A stretch of 64,000 nucleotides of DNA. Origin: JBOGNO01 sp050747245. Lineage in GTDB: Bacteria; Acidobacteriota; Terriglobia; Acidiferrales; UBA7541. Location: assembly GCA_050747245.1 (NCBI GenBank), contig JBOGNO010000001.1, forward strand, positions 372,001 to 436,000, written 5' to 3'. Position numbers and translations under genes: made by a program. The notes under the pieces were generated by a model, which was not told where the DNA came from, did no database searches, and saw only the letters and a list, made by a program, of their open reading frames with translations. This document shows positions 9,315 to 19,224 of this stretch, in pieces. Within the stretch, counting starts at the first letter, position 1. Each line of letters opens with the position of its first letter.

Positions 9315-9612
9315 GATAGTTCCCTACGACAGGCCCTCGAATCCGGCCTGCGGACTCGTCCGGAGGCTCGATCCAAACCAAAGTATGAACCGATGGAACT
9401 ACCTAAACAAGTGTAACCAATTCTCGCTTCAAATATCAAATTTGACCGGCTGCGAGTACATGACCGGCCCCCCGATAAATCAGTCCAGGATGAATGTTAA
9501 ATTTGGACTCGAAAAAGGAATTGCAACTGTTCCCGGTCCCGATGCTTGGAGCGAATCGCTTTTCGAGCTCGAATCCATCACCACACTGTCTTGAGCTCCG
9601 GGTGACTGGGAA

Positions 9613-9800
9613 TTGGCCGGCTCAACGGCTCAGATGATGATTCAACATGATCCGAGCTACGCAGGCGGGTATATCGCTCTCGGGCTGGTTGAAGAACACA
9701 ACGGTAATGCCGCGAAGGCGAACGATGATTTCGCTAGGGCGGAGAAATTCTGGAGCAAAGCAGACGCGGACGTCGCAGTTCCGCGCGCGTCAAATCCGTG
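9613..9800 (+). pseudogene. Remnant of a TPR protein C-terminus
   Basis: A TPR pair can be read here (QHDPSYAGGYIALGLVEEHN then AAKANDDFARAEKFWSKAD) with no upstream body and no credible start or RBS. The pattern matches the last repeats of acidobacterial TPR proteins. The rest of the 9315-9842 gap shows no gene. Probably a decayed gene end. Confidence 0.5.
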
Positions 9801-9842
9801 GAACTCATCCGGCGCAGTTCGTCACCCTCGCCCCACTCCCGG

Positions 9843-12800
9843 CTATTTCTCGTCCAACTTTCTTCCTGCATTTAGATTGTCGAAATTGAGAATCGTGTTG
9901 AGGACCAGAGCATAGCTTCCGATGGTCTCTCCGCGGTAAATTGGATTATTCGAGAACAGGATGACATGTCCCGTTCCCAGCGGCACATCAATGACGGCAG
10001 CATGCTGCGCGATTTCGTTGCCGCCCTCAACCAATCCGGAAACCAGCAAGTCCTTATTGTCCGCATAACGGAATATGACCCGCGGCCTGTCCGCTGGCGG
10101 AATGACAGTGAACCCATTGTGGCGCTGCTCGTCCGTGACGGGCTGTGCCTCCCACTTTTCGGCGTGTGGTTCTTCGGGCGCCGTTACGTTCGGACGCCCG
10201 GGAGTGAAGTCCGGATCTTCGAGCGTCCCCCGCCCCGTGGGCCGCGTTTCCGTTTCGCCTCCTAGGCGGCGAAAGCCGCGGCCACCGGAAAGATTCGAAA
10301 CATCAAAAATCGGGCCGTCGTAGCAGTACACCGACAATCGCTCGTCGAATCCGTACGCGATCGGGCTGCCCGCGTCCACGAGGCGCGCTTGCACGACGCT
10401 GCCGATAATCTTCATTTGCCGCGGCCTTTCGATAGAAACTCCGGGCGTCATTCCTAGCGAAACCGCGAAGTTCGAGGTATCCGTCGCGGTCAGCAGCACC
10501 CCGCCCTGGCGAACGAAATCTTGCAGATGAGCCAAACCGTCCCAGCCGAGGCCCGGCCGAATATCGTCCGTCGAGTCGGTTTTCCCCATGTTGGGCGTTT
10601 CCGGCGACTCCTTCCACGGCAATGGGTTTCCCCACTCCGTAGGCAGGCCGGTAATGATTTGCATCGGGTCGCCGCGGCCCACGGGCGCAAAAAGGATCAC
10701 GTCGTACTTGCTGCGAAGGTCTGCCGTTTTCTCCACTGTTTGCGTGCTGATGTAGTCATAGGGGATATTTATAGAGTCGAGCGCCTGCCGCCACCAGCCT
10801 TCAGTCTGTGTGCTGAGCCATGTGTGCATCAGCGCCACATGCGCTGCCCGCACCGGATGTGTTTTCACCGAGGGATCGCTCGCCAGGCTCACCGCCGTGA
10901 GACCCAGATCCGAAGCGGCGCGCTGCAATTCGTCACGGTTCTCGTTCTTGATGATGAACGCCCCGCGATTGAATTTCTTCCCGGAATCTTCAAACGGCTC
11001 TTCCGCGGCCTCGATGGAAGCACCCTTCAGTCTGTACCGCAGCGTGCCCAGCGCGGTATCCCCGTTTTGATTGATGGCAAAAGTTGTGCCGCTTCCGCTG
11101 ACTCCGCCGGGCGCCTTGATTTCCCTCGCGATCTCCATCGGCCTGTCGAGGATCTTGGCATCCGTCACGCGAGTGACGCGCACGCCGAAAAGTTCGCCAA
11201 ACGTCCAGCCGGTATCGTCATACGGAGTTTTCTGCGGATCGTCAGGACTCCAGTACTGATAGTCGAGAAGCGCGTCGGCGATCCGCGAGTAGGGCTGGTC
11301 CATGCGCACGATGTAGCTGCCCGCCGGAAAGTTTAGTGTGGCCGTCTCTTTGGTCTCCTTCGCTCTTGCGGCCGCATCTTTCTGCTTCTCTTCCGCGCTT
11401 TGTTCCTCGCCGCTTTTTTCATTGTGGCGCGCGGCTTCCTTCTTTTTCGGGATGGTCACCGAAAACGCTGCGGTGGCACGCGAAATCTCGCAGCCTTGTT
11501 TCCGCAGGATGGTCAGCAGCGCGGCCTGTGCGCCGGGGCGCGGGTCATCGGCGGGAAAGACGTATGCGGCGGGGCCTTCATTCGCGGGCTTGGTCACTGA
11601 GCGTTTTGATTTCAAGTAGAAATTCTTCAGAAAGAGCTTGTTGTTCTCGGAAAAGAAGTGCAGCGAAGTAAGCAAGCCCGTCTCTTCGTAATTATTATTG
11701 TCGCGCTGCGACCACAGCACCTTTGGCAGAGGAGGATTCTGACGGAACCACGTCCGGCTGTATTCCTCGGGCCTCAGAGTGCGCTCCACGGTGTCCGCAC
11801 CACCATTTCCAAACGTTTCATAGAGCCGGCTGATCCCATTGTGCATTGCCGCCATGAACATCAAGTAGCCGGGCGACCAAGTATCGAAATCTCCGTGCGT
11901 GAAAACTCCCGGCATGCCGAACTTGGTCATGTCGGAAACGTTTCGCCATCCCAGCATCTCCCACTCATCCGTGAGGATGGGATCCACCCAGGCGTTGAAC
12001 GGGCCGTCGCCCGCCGTGTTGTCATAGAGATAGGGAACGGATTCGTGCAGGTCGTGCAGCACTTGCGCTTTCCAGCCGAGAAATGTATTGAGCACGTTAT
12101 TGCTCAGATCGAGTGTCAATCCCATGGCATCGCGGTTGTTGTCGTGCGCCACGTAGTGGCCCCAATACATCAGCGGCGGATAAAAATCCTTCGGGTGCGC
12201 CAGGTGCCAACGGTACAGATCCACCATGCGGTCGCGGCCATCCACTTCCACGATAGGCGTGATCAACGTGATGACGCCCTTGCGGATTTCTTGGATGTAA
12301 GGGCTTTCGTCCACGGCCAGGCGATACGCCAACTCCATCAGCGCCGTGGGCGCACCAGTTTCCACGGAATGAATTGTTCCGGTGATGTAATAAACCGGCA
12401 CAGTGGAATCAATCAGCCGATCGGCTTCGGCATCGTCCAGCTTGATGGTTCGCGGGTCGGCCAGCTTCGCAAGTCGCCCACGGTTTGCCTCGAGTTGGGC
12501 GAGATTGGCCTCCGAGGAGACTGCCACCGCTATCATTTCGCGGCCCTCTTCCGTATGTCCGATGGAGTACACCTTCACACGCGGACTCGTCTTCTCCAGC
12601 ATCCTCATGTAGTCGTACACCTGTTTGGAATACGGCAGAATGCCCGGAGCGCCGGCAACGTCTCCGAGCACAACTTTCGGCGTAGGCACGGTCTTCGATG
12701 CAGGTAGGTAATCCACGAGAGGCGAGGTGAAATACGGCTCCGTAGTGTACTCGTGAATTTTCTTGGTGTACTCCTCGTCAACCGGCTGCTTTGGATCGCG

Positions 12801-12917
12801 CGCTGCGGCAGTGTCTCCGGCCGATAGAGACTTGCTCGACACACTGAAGGCGAGAAGCAGCAAACAAAGAAGCAACGAACAGTAGGATTTCGTGAATAGC
12901 TCTTTGCATCGCTGCAT
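9843..12917 (-). CDS. Exported M14-family zinc carboxypeptidase-like protein
   Basis: About 1024 residues. The start is the ATG at 12917, preceded by GGAGGT at a 5-6 nt spacing. A signal peptide (YCSLLLCLLLLAFSVSS) leads into an M14 domain. The zinc motif HxxE is in ITGTIHSVETGAPTALME (about residue 185), and a later LHDLHESVPYLYDN may give the third zinc ligand. The C-terminal ~350 residues include YDVILFAPVGRGDPMQ and LQDFVRQGGVLLTATDTSNF, resembling the class-I glutamine amidotransferase-like domain often attached to these large M14 proteins. It probably trims peptides in the periplasm. The gene is monocistronic. Confidence 0.85.
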   Translation of the reverse strand: MQRCKELFTKSYCSLLLCLLLLAFSVSSKSLSAGDTAAARDPKQPVDEEYTKKIHEYTTEPYFTSPLVDYLPASKTVPTPKVVLGDVAGAPGILPYSKQVYDYMRMLEKTSPRVKVYSIGHTEEGREMIAVAVSSEANLAQLEANRGRLAKLADPRTIKLDDAEADRLIDSTVPVYYITGTIHSVETGAPTALMELAYRLAVDESPYIQEIRKGVITLITPIVEVDGRDRMVDLYRWHLAHPKDFYPPLMYWGHYVAHDNNRDAMGLTLDLSNNVLNTFLGWKAQVLHDLHESVPYLYDNTAGDGPFNAWVDPILTDEWEMLGWRNVSDMTKFGMPGVFTHGDFDTWSPGYLMFMAAMHNGISRLYETFGNGGADTVERTLRPEEYSRTWFRQNPPLPKVLWSQRDNNNYEETGLLTSLHFFSENNKLFLKNFYLKSKRSVTKPANEGPAAYVFPADDPRPGAQAALLTILRKQGCEISRATAAFSVTIPKKKEAARHNEKSGEEQSAEEKQKDAAARAKETKETATLNFPAGSYIVRMDQPYSRIADALLDYQYWSPDDPQKTPYDDTGWTFGELFGVRVTRVTDAKILDRPMEIAREIKAPGGVSGSGTTFAINQNGDTALGTLRYRLKGASIEAAEEPFEDSGKKFNRGAFIIKNENRDELQRAASDLGLTAVSLASDPSVKTHPVRAAHVALMHTWLSTQTEGWWRQALDSINIPYDYISTQTVEKTADLRSKYDVILFAPVGRGDPMQIITGLPTEWGNPLPWKESPETPNMGKTDSTDDIRPGLGWDGLAHLQDFVRQGGVLLTATDTSNFAVSLGMTPGVSIERPRQMKIIGSVVQARLVDAGSPIAYGFDERLSVYCYDGPIFDVSNLSGGRGFRRLGGETETRPTGRGTLEDPDFTPGRPNVTAPEEPHAEKWEAQPVTDEQRHNGFTVIPPADRPRVIFRYADNKDLLVSGLVEGGNEIAQHAAVIDVPLGTGHVILFSNNPIYRGETIGSYALVLNTILNFDNLNAGRKLDEK

Positions 12918-13310
12918 GAGAACCTCCGGGTAAATGCCGCTTCGATAGTGGAACCCGCGGCACTCAAGTTTTGCGCATAGCAAAACCGAGGCACGTCTTA
13001 TCACTCCGCCGCAATCCTGTAAAGATCGACTGGCTTGCCCCTAAATCGGACCTCGGTGTTTGCAGGGCGTCGCCTCCCTGCTTTCGTCGGTGAAAAACAT
13101 GTGATTTCGGCGAGATAGAAAAATTAACGCTCAATCGGCCGGGCCCAGCAGCTAATTGCTTTTGTTGCGGCCAATTTCTTAGCACACCCAGTTGTTGAAA
13201 TATTCCGAATCGGTGAGGACGTGGACGACTCAGTACGACCATGATTTGGCGACACTGAAATCCACGAAAATTTCAGCAACGGACCTTCGATACGGGGCAA
13301 TCAATGCGAT

Positions 13311-13622
13311 GAAACGGCCGGTCATCTTCTCTCCGACGCCATTGCGCTTTTCATCCAAGGTCGATTATCGAGTGCCGCTGTTCTTGCGGACTTCTGCCGT
13401 GAAGAATTGGGGCGAGCAAACATCCTTTCGGCGCTAAGAAAACATGCTCGCGCTTCCGGTTCCATCGCAGAGAACCTTCTGAAAACAGAATGCGACAAGC
13501 ATTTTGAGAAACTTCGACTCGGCCAGGCAGCGGTTGTGGGGGCGAAAACGGGCTGGGCCGGTTTTTCCCAAATGGCAATTGTGTCTCGATTAGAAAGTGG
13601 AGCCATGCTTTGTTTTCTATGA
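13311..13622 (+). pseudogene. AbiV-like abortive-infection gene remnant
   Basis: One frame, open from 13245, reads GHLLSDAIALFIQGRLSSAA then VLADFCREELGRANILSAL and CDKHFEKLRLGQ. This matches the core pattern of the AbiV family (helical ALF..GR.PSAA and EE.G+A.IL, then DH.EKLR.GQ). There is no ATG or RBS upstream, and the frame runs out after about 120 residues, short of the usual ~200. I read it as a 5'- and 3'-truncated phage-defence gene. The identification comes from pattern memory, not a search. Confidence 0.5.
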
Positions 13623-13662
13623 CTTACGAGGGATCTTGTTTCCGGGTGTGTCTCGATTAGAA
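13580..13662. repeat. 16-bp direct repeat flanking the end of the AbiV remnant
   Basis: TGTGTCTCGATTAGAA occurs at 13580-13595 and again, perfectly, at 13647-13662. The first copy lies in the AbiV-like frame, the second just beyond its stop. It could mark a small duplication or an excision scar. The following stretch, 13663-13990, is GC-rich with no gene I can support. Confidence 0.6.
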
Positions 13663-14006
13663 TTTCGCTAAGATTTTTGTACCAGGACCGAGCCGCGGAG
13701 GGGCTGGCGCGGGGGGCGGGCTTGTTGTCGAGGCTGCGCGCCCGGGTGGGGCGGGGCAGCCCGATGTTCGAGCAGTCGTCCATACTCGGAATTGCATTTT
13801 AACACGTTCGAGAGAGTGACTGAAGCGGCAATGAGACGTGATGGCGAGTCGGCTTCGGACGGGCCGACCACTCGCACCGGGCTTCGCAACGCGCGTTCCG
13901 GCGTGCCCGTTTAAGTGACGTACTCCAGGGGAACGTGCGAGAGACCAAGAAGTGAACAACGCATCGTTTGGCGGTGTCTTGATTGTAGGATGAGGAGGAA
14001 CCTACA

Positions 14007-14504
14007 ATGAAGAGACTCGTAGCGATCGCGACTGCCCTAGCTCTACTGACCATGGCGCCGCTCTTGCCTGGCAAGACGGTGCCCGTCTCCAACAGTTCCG
14101 GCGAGCAGTGCCCGCCGCCTCCGGCCGTGGTAGCTTCATTCCTGGGATTCACGCCAAGCCAGACGGCGCAGTTCCTAACTTTGCTGACTGAATTTCAGAC
14201 TACCGTGCAGGGTTTGCAGGCACAAATTGCGCCGCTGCAGGTTCAGTTGGATGGTTTGCTGAGTCAGCCCCATCCGGACCCAGTTTTGGTCGGCAAGCTG
14301 GTGGTGGAGATTCACGCGCTCGAAGAGCAAGTAGGGCACGCGATCCAGAGCTATCAGGAACTGTTCGCGGGCCTGTTGACGCAGGAGCAGCAGCAAAAGG
14401 TTCAGGGGGTCACGCAGGCGTCGCAGCTGCAGCCTGTGGTGGGAGCCTTCGTCACGCTGTATCTGGTTCCTCCGCCGCCGTCACCCCCGTGTCAGAAGCA
14501 ATAG
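14007..14504 (+). CDS. Spy/CpxP-like secreted helical protein
   Basis: A 165-residue protein with signal peptide (AIATALALLTMAPLLPG) and a helical body (FLTLLTEFQTTVQGLQAQIAPLQ, AVVASFLGFTPSQTAQF) that ends in an LTxxQ-like motif (LLTQEQQQKV), as in Spy/CpxP periplasmic chaperone or metal-sensing proteins. The tail is proline-rich (VPPPPSPPC). AGGAGG lies 9 nt before the ATG. It is the first gene of a four-gene unit with an ECF sigma factor, its anti-sigma and a second Spy-like protein, which suggests an envelope or metal stress circuit. Confidence 0.7.
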   Translation: MKRLVAIATALALLTMAPLLPGKTVPVSNSSGEQCPPPPAVVASFLGFTPSQTAQFLTLLTEFQTTVQGLQAQIAPLQVQLDGLLSQPHPDPVLVGKLVVEIHALEEQVGHAIQSYQELFAGLLTQEQQQKVQGVTQASQLQPVVGAFVTLYLVPPPPSPPCQKQ

Positions 14505-14533
14505 GATTTCGTGACTGGCGAGGTTGCATCGAA

Positions 14534-15085
14534 GTGGGAGAAGCTGAGTGCGGGTGGGCGGCGAGCTTGAGCGAGGAGGCCCAGGACACGAATGAGTTCG
14601 AACGCCGGCTGCGCGAGTGTCACCGCCTCGTGTATCACGTGGCTTACGGCGTGCTGGGGGAGCGCGCCGACGCGGAAGAGATCGTGCAGGACGCATTTCT
14701 TCGCGCGTATCGCAAGCTCCCCAGCCTGCGTGAGCCCGACAAATTCCGGGCCTGGGTGACGCGTATGAGCTTTCGGCTGGCGCTAAACCGGCGGCGAGAT
14801 TCTTTGCGAGCCAGGCATCGGGACACGGCATGGCTCGAAACATCGGCGCCGCGGGCGGCAAGCATCGAGAGTCTCGTGGCGCAGCGTGAAATCCAATCGC
14901 GGCTGCGAGGGGAGATCGATCGCTTGTCGGAGAAACTGCGCGCGGTGCTGTTGCTGAGCGCGGTCGAGGAACTGAATACCCGGGACATTGCCGAGGTGCT
15001 CGGCATTCCGGAAGGGACGGTTCGCTCGCGGCTCCACCTAGCGCGCAAGGAGCTGCTGCGAGTGTTTGGCAATGAAAACTTGTGA
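14534..15085 (+). CDS. ECF-type RNA polymerase sigma-70 factor
   Basis: About 183 residues. Region 2 reads LVYHVAYGVLGERADAEEI then QDAFLRAYRKLPSLREPDKF. Region 4 reads LSEKLRAVLLLSAVEELNTR then DIAEVLGIPEGTVRSRLHLAR, the helix-turn-helix that binds the -35 element. The start is uncertain: GTG at 14534 has GAGG 10 nt upstream, while an earlier GTG at 14489 would overlap the preceding gene by 16 bp. The stop overlaps the anti-sigma start by 14 bp, so the two are coupled. Confidence 0.88.
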   Translation: MGEAECGWAASLSEEAQDTNEFERRLRECHRLVYHVAYGVLGERADAEEIVQDAFLRAYRKLPSLREPDKFRAWVTRMSFRLALNRRRDSLRARHRDTAWLETSAPRAASIESLVAQREIQSRLRGEIDRLSEKLRAVLLLSAVEELNTRDIAEVLGIPEGTVRSRLHLARKELLRVFGNENL

Positions 15086-15578
15086 CGAGTGGCGAAGAAA
15101 GATTGCCGACGACGTTCTGGGCGCTGCGGGCGACCCCGCGCTAATGGCCCATCTGGAGAAGTGCGCGGCTTGCTCAGCGGCATGGGCGGATTCGCACGAG
15201 CGCATGATGCAAATCGATGCCGGAATCAAGCAGTTGGCAGCTTCGGAGCCATCCGCAGAGTCGGCTTCACGGGTAATGGCGGAGGTACGCTCCCGGCCGC
15301 TGAGCAAGCCCTGGCTACTTCAGTGGGGCACGGCAGCGCCCGCGCTCGCGCTCATTCTCATTGCCGCCGCGGCTGTCTACATGTGGAAAGTGCAGGAGCA
15401 GCGCAAAGAGACGCGTAGAGCGCTTTCGGCGGCTACAGAAATCGCGAGTTGGGAATCACCTACGCAGGGCTTGCTCCGCTCGCCGATGGATTCCTGGTTC
15501 AAGAGCGTGCCTCGATTTGGAGAGGCTTACTACAACCTAAAAGCAAACGCACCGAAGAAGGAGAAAGAAAACCCATGA
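15072..15578 (+). CDS. Membrane-anchored anti-sigma factor (zinc-finger type)
   Basis: About 168 residues. The N-terminal cytoplasmic part carries a ZAS-like motif (CDEW near the start, then HLEKCAACSAAW). One transmembrane helix follows at about residues 95-115 (APALALILIAAAAVYMW), then a short periplasmic domain. It probably holds the upstream ECF factor inactive until an envelope signal. It overlaps the sigma gene by 14 bp at its start and the next gene by 4 bp (ATGA) at its end. Confidence 0.8.
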   Translation: MKTCDEWRRKIADDVLGAAGDPALMAHLEKCAACSAAWADSHERMMQIDAGIKQLAASEPSAESASRVMAEVRSRPLSKPWLLQWGTAAPALALILIAAAAVYMWKVQEQRKETRRALSAATEIASWESPTQGLLRSPMDSWFKSVPRFGEAYYNLKANAPKKEKENP

Positions 15579-16021
15579 CGGTCGAAAAAAAGTGGCTGAG
15601 GTACACCATGATTTTGGCGTGGCTGCTGCTGACCGGCGTCCGGCTGGCCGCGCAACAGCCGCAGGGCAACGACCCCATTGCTGAGAATCTGTTTCCTCCC
15701 GACCTGGTGCTGTCGAACCAGAAAGCTATCGGGCTGAACGACGAACAGAGGAACTACGTGCGCTCGGAAGTGCTCAAGGCCCAGTCTCGCTTTTCGGAAC
15801 TGCAATTCCAGCTTCAGGATGCGATGGAGTCAATGGTCGACCTGCTGAAGCAGAGCCCCGTGGATGAAGCAAAGGTGTTGACGCAGTTGGACAAGGTGCT
15901 CAGCACGGAACGCGAGGTAAAACGCACGCAGATTGGCTTAATGGTGCGCATCAAGAACAAACTGACGGAGGAGCAGCAGACTCGTCTGCGTCAACTGCGG
16001 AACAAACCTGCGGGCGGATGA
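15575..16021 (+). CDS. Spy/CpxP-like periplasmic stress or metal sensor
   Basis: A 148-residue secreted protein with signal peptide (MILAWLLLTGVRLAAQ) and a long helical hairpin: RNYVRSEVLKAQSRFSELQ, then VDEAKVLTQLDKVLSTEREV and KLTEEQQTRLRQLR. The last contains the LTxxQ motif of Spy/CpxP/CnrX proteins. ATG at 15575 overlaps the anti-sigma stop (ATGA). By analogy with CnrYXH systems it could sense metal or misfolded protein and act on the anti-sigma factor. That role is inferred from family and operon position. Confidence 0.75.
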   Translation: MTVEKKWLRYTMILAWLLLTGVRLAAQQPQGNDPIAENLFPPDLVLSNQKAIGLNDEQRNYVRSEVLKAQSRFSELQFQLQDAMESMVDLLKQSPVDEAKVLTQLDKVLSTEREVKRTQIGLMVRIKNKLTEEQQTRLRQLRNKPAGG

Positions 16022-16037
16022 GAACTTAGCCCGGCCA

Positions 16038-16061
16038 CGCAGAAAGGCTTCCCTTTCTGCG
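16038..16061 (+). terminator. Hairpin after the sigma/anti-sigma operon
   Basis: CGCAGAAAG and CTTTCTGCG form a perfect 9-bp stem with a 6-nt loop, 17 bp after the last gene of the operon. A short T run (CAGCCTTTTGG) follows. Probably an intrinsic terminator, with a weak U tract. Confidence 0.55.
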
Positions 16062-16232
16062 CAGCCTTTTGGAAGCCAATCTCTTCGGCGCAGTTTCCGA
16101 AAAGCCGCCTACCCGCCCATGGGGAGCAGTTAGCGATTACTTCCTAGAACAGGACTTCTGGGGCGTTAAGGGTCATTCCACATGTCCGGTAAGCGCTTTA
16201 ATCAGGACTATCGATGTGACTCTTTAAGCGGG

Positions 16233-18713
16233 TCATTCCGAACGTAGTGCCTGGATGACATCGACGCGGGCGGCGCGTGCGGCCGGCAGCATCGAGGCTA
16301 CGACCGCGGCCGTCAGCAGCACCAAGGCAGAGAGGATGACGGGCAGGGCACCGGGCATCTTCAGGTCAACGAAATAGGCGCCGGCCAAACGAGTCACCAC
16401 GAATCCGAAAGCCGCGCCGGCGACGACTCCCGCCGCAGCCATGACCGCTCCTTCTGTGACAACGGTTTTGAGGATCCGCTCGGGCTGCGATCCAAGCGCC
16501 AGGCGGATGCCGAATTCACGCGTGCGCGCACTGACCGAAAACGCAAGCACTCCCGCGACGCCAACCACGGCAATCGCCAGCGCGACACAGGCGAAGACGC
16601 CAAACACCAGCGAGTTCAATCGGTCGGGCGCGAGAACTTTGGCCCGGATGTCTTCGAGAGTGGCAGCGTGCTCGACGGGTTGATCGGCGGACATTGCGCG
16701 AATGATCTGCGTGACCGGCGTAACAAGCGCATAAGGATTTCCCGTCGTGTGGACGAAGATGTGACCGCCGAAGATTGGATCGTCCGCGAAGGTGCCGTAG
16801 ATAGTGGGCGTCGGCTCAGGAACGATATGGAGGTCGTCCACATCGGCGGCGACGCCGATGATGCGGTGCGGCGACGTGAATCGAGCTTTTTCGCTGTCCG
16901 TGCCGGGGAGGAATTGCAGCACGGGATCCGTCCAGTAAACGTGGTGGCCGACGGCATCCTGACCGGGGAACATGCGCTGCGCGAGACTCTGACTTACGAC
17001 AACGACGGGATCGTTGGTTTGGTTATCGAAATCATTGAAGTCGCGCCCCTTGAGGATGGGCACGCCAACCGCCGCAAAAAAGCCCGGGGATATGGTGCGC
17101 CCTTGCGCGCGAGGGTCATCGTTGCTGTGAACGTGGCCGTCGCCGGAGTATTGCAGACCTACAACTCCGAAGATTTCGGCGTCGCGCCATGGAGCGACCA
17201 CCGCGAAAGCGGTGCTGCTCACACCGGGCAGCTCATTGATGCGACGCAATGATTCCTTGTAGAAATCTACGACTTGCTGAGGCGTTTTACCGTAGGACAT
17301 GGCCGGAACGTCAAGCGCCAGCACGTGCCGGGTGTCGACACCCGGCTGCACTGCTTGCAGCGCAAGGAGCGTGGCGACCAAAGCGCTTGCGCCCGCCAAC
17401 AGCACGAACGACGCGGCTATTTGCGTGATTGCGAAGATCCTCTGGCGGCGGTTGGTGCTGCTGGTGATGCGGACGCCGCCGCTGGCGAGGTTCAGGCCAT
17501 TGGCCCTTTCAGCGGAAGGCAAGCGCGGGACAAACGCGAGGATCACGGCGGCCACGACTGCCAATGCCGCTCCCATCCAAAGCATACTGGTATCGACGGT
17601 AAGATCAAGCGCCCGGACGGAAAAACGAGAGGCATAGCGCGCCAGAACCGAGACGAGCGGCTGTGCGATGAACACGCCGACTGCCGCACCGGCGCCGCAG
17701 AGCAGAAGGCTTTCGGCCAGCAGCATACGGCGCAGCGCTGCGGTGCTTGCGCCCAGTGCCGCACGGACAGCCAACTCGCCTTCGCGGCGAACTGTGCGCG
17801 CGAGAATCAGATTGGCAACGTTTGAGCAGGCGATGATGAAGACGAGGCCGGAAGCGGCGAGGAGGACGAGAAGGACGGTTCGCGCGCCGGAGGTAATCTG
17901 GTCGCGGAGCATCCTGGCGTTAATGCTGTACTGGCCCTCCGCTGGATAGGCGTCAGGATGATCCTTCTTAATGCTGGCATAAGCGGTGCGCAATTCTGCG
18001 CGGGCCTGGTCGAGAGTGGCGCCGGGAGCGAGTCGGCCGAAGAGTTCGGTCATGCGATGGATGCGGCCGGTGACCATGGTAGCGGAAAGGTGATGCGGGC
18101 TCATGACCACATTGGCGATGATTTCAGTGTCTTGGGGATACGGGACGCAGGGTTCAAGCACGCCGATGACAGTGCCAGAACGATCGCCAATGCTACCGAG
18201 CCGAACGGTTTTGCCGATGACGGAAGGATCCTTTCCGAGGACTGTCGCCCAGAAGCGATAGGTAAGTACGACCACGCCGGCAGCTTTGGGGCCGTCGTCC
18301 TGGGGACCAATAAGCCGACCGAGGACAGGATGAAGGCCCATCACGTCGAAATACGTTCCGCCGACCACGCCGCCGGTAACACTGCGGGGTTGACCGAGTC
18401 CGATCATCGTGAACGGCAGGCTGGAGAAGTCTCCGAACTCTGAAATGGAGTGAACGCTGCCTTCGAGGTCCTTAAGTTCGGGGACTGAGAAGGTCGTGTT
18501 TTCGTCGCGCATGCCGGGGGCGCTCTGGCGGATGTAGACGAGGCGATCCTCGTCGCGATTCACGAGTGGCTTTAGGAGCACGCCGCGCACGAGCGTAAAG
18601 ATGGCCGAGTTGGCGCCGATGCCAAGAGCTAGCGTCAAGATGACAATCGTTACGAGCCCCTTGGTGCGCCCGAGCGAGTGGAATGCGACTCTCAAATCAC
18701 GAAGAAATGACAT
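16233..18713 (-). CDS. ADOP-family ABC transporter permease (MacB/FtsX-like)
   Basis: An inner-membrane permease of about 826 residues without the long N-terminal extension of the copy at 24-2684. It starts MSFLRDLRVAFHSL. Helix one is GLVTIVILTLALGIGANSAIF. The core motif IIACSNVANLILARTVRREGE lies near residue 290, and the last core ends AARAARVDVIQALRSE. The ATG at 18713 has GGGGAGGT 7 nt upstream. No PadR or ATPase gene is adjacent. Substrate unknown; export of a lipid, peptide or drug is typical of the superfamily. Confidence 0.88.
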   Translation of the reverse strand: MSFLRDLRVAFHSLGRTKGLVTIVILTLALGIGANSAIFTLVRGVLLKPLVNRDEDRLVYIRQSAPGMRDENTTFSVPELKDLEGSVHSISEFGDFSSLPFTMIGLGQPRSVTGGVVGGTYFDVMGLHPVLGRLIGPQDDGPKAAGVVVLTYRFWATVLGKDPSVIGKTVRLGSIGDRSGTVIGVLEPCVPYPQDTEIIANVVMSPHHLSATMVTGRIHRMTELFGRLAPGATLDQARAELRTAYASIKKDHPDAYPAEGQYSINARMLRDQITSGARTVLLVLLAASGLVFIIACSNVANLILARTVRREGELAVRAALGASTAALRRMLLAESLLLCGAGAAVGVFIAQPLVSVLARYASRFSVRALDLTVDTSMLWMGAALAVVAAVILAFVPRLPSAERANGLNLASGGVRITSSTNRRQRIFAITQIAASFVLLAGASALVATLLALQAVQPGVDTRHVLALDVPAMSYGKTPQQVVDFYKESLRRINELPGVSSTAFAVVAPWRDAEIFGVVGLQYSGDGHVHSNDDPRAQGRTISPGFFAAVGVPILKGRDFNDFDNQTNDPVVVVSQSLAQRMFPGQDAVGHHVYWTDPVLQFLPGTDSEKARFTSPHRIIGVAADVDDLHIVPEPTPTIYGTFADDPIFGGHIFVHTTGNPYALVTPVTQIIRAMSADQPVEHAATLEDIRAKVLAPDRLNSLVFGVFACVALAIAVVGVAGVLAFSVSARTREFGIRLALGSQPERILKTVVTEGAVMAAAGVVAGAAFGFVVTRLAGAYFVDLKMPGALPVILSALVLLTAAVVASMLPAARAARVDVIQALRSE

Positions 18714-19224
18714 TCTTCTACCTCCCCAGTCTGATGGTGAGGATAGCATGGCTGGTGCCAATGCTAAGTATCCCATCGCACGTTACTTAGGATGCAGTAT
18801 TGAGTCCCGTATGCTCGTTTTCAGGATTCAGCTGTCGCAAATTCGGACACATGCTCTCCCGACTGAAGTGTCTGCTATAGCAGCCCTTCAGGTTCTGCCT
18901 GGATCGCGGGGACGCGGAGGTGATTACACTTGGACGATAGGTCGGATTACCGGACAAATGTCCGTTGCGGACTAGAAATGGCGCTCTGGGAAGAAATCAC
19001 CGAGGTGGAATTTCAAGCGCATTGCGCCAGAAAGGAATGGTTTCCGCACACCCGATCTCGATTTAAGGTGAGCCCAAGTTCGTGATTAGTTCCCAGAGCG
19101 CCGAACAAGGACCCTGAAGTCGATAAGCTCCATGTCCGAGATGCCGACCATACGGGCATCTGGCGTTGTATCCGCAAAGGCTGCGGGGATTATCACTATG
19201 GGACTTTATCCCGCAGAGCAGAGA

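Noticed and set aside
9313..9594. 93-codon plus-strand frame between lipoprotein and M14 genes
   Set aside because: Overlaps the lipoprotein start region and has no coding character.
11658..12707. Long plus-strand frame opposite the M14 peptidase gene
   Set aside because: An antisense shadow in a GC-rich gene with no start signal or recognisable motif.
13663..13990. Proline-rich minus-strand frames before the Spy-like gene
   Set aside because: They result from G-rich sequence on the plus strand, with no start, signal peptide or homology.
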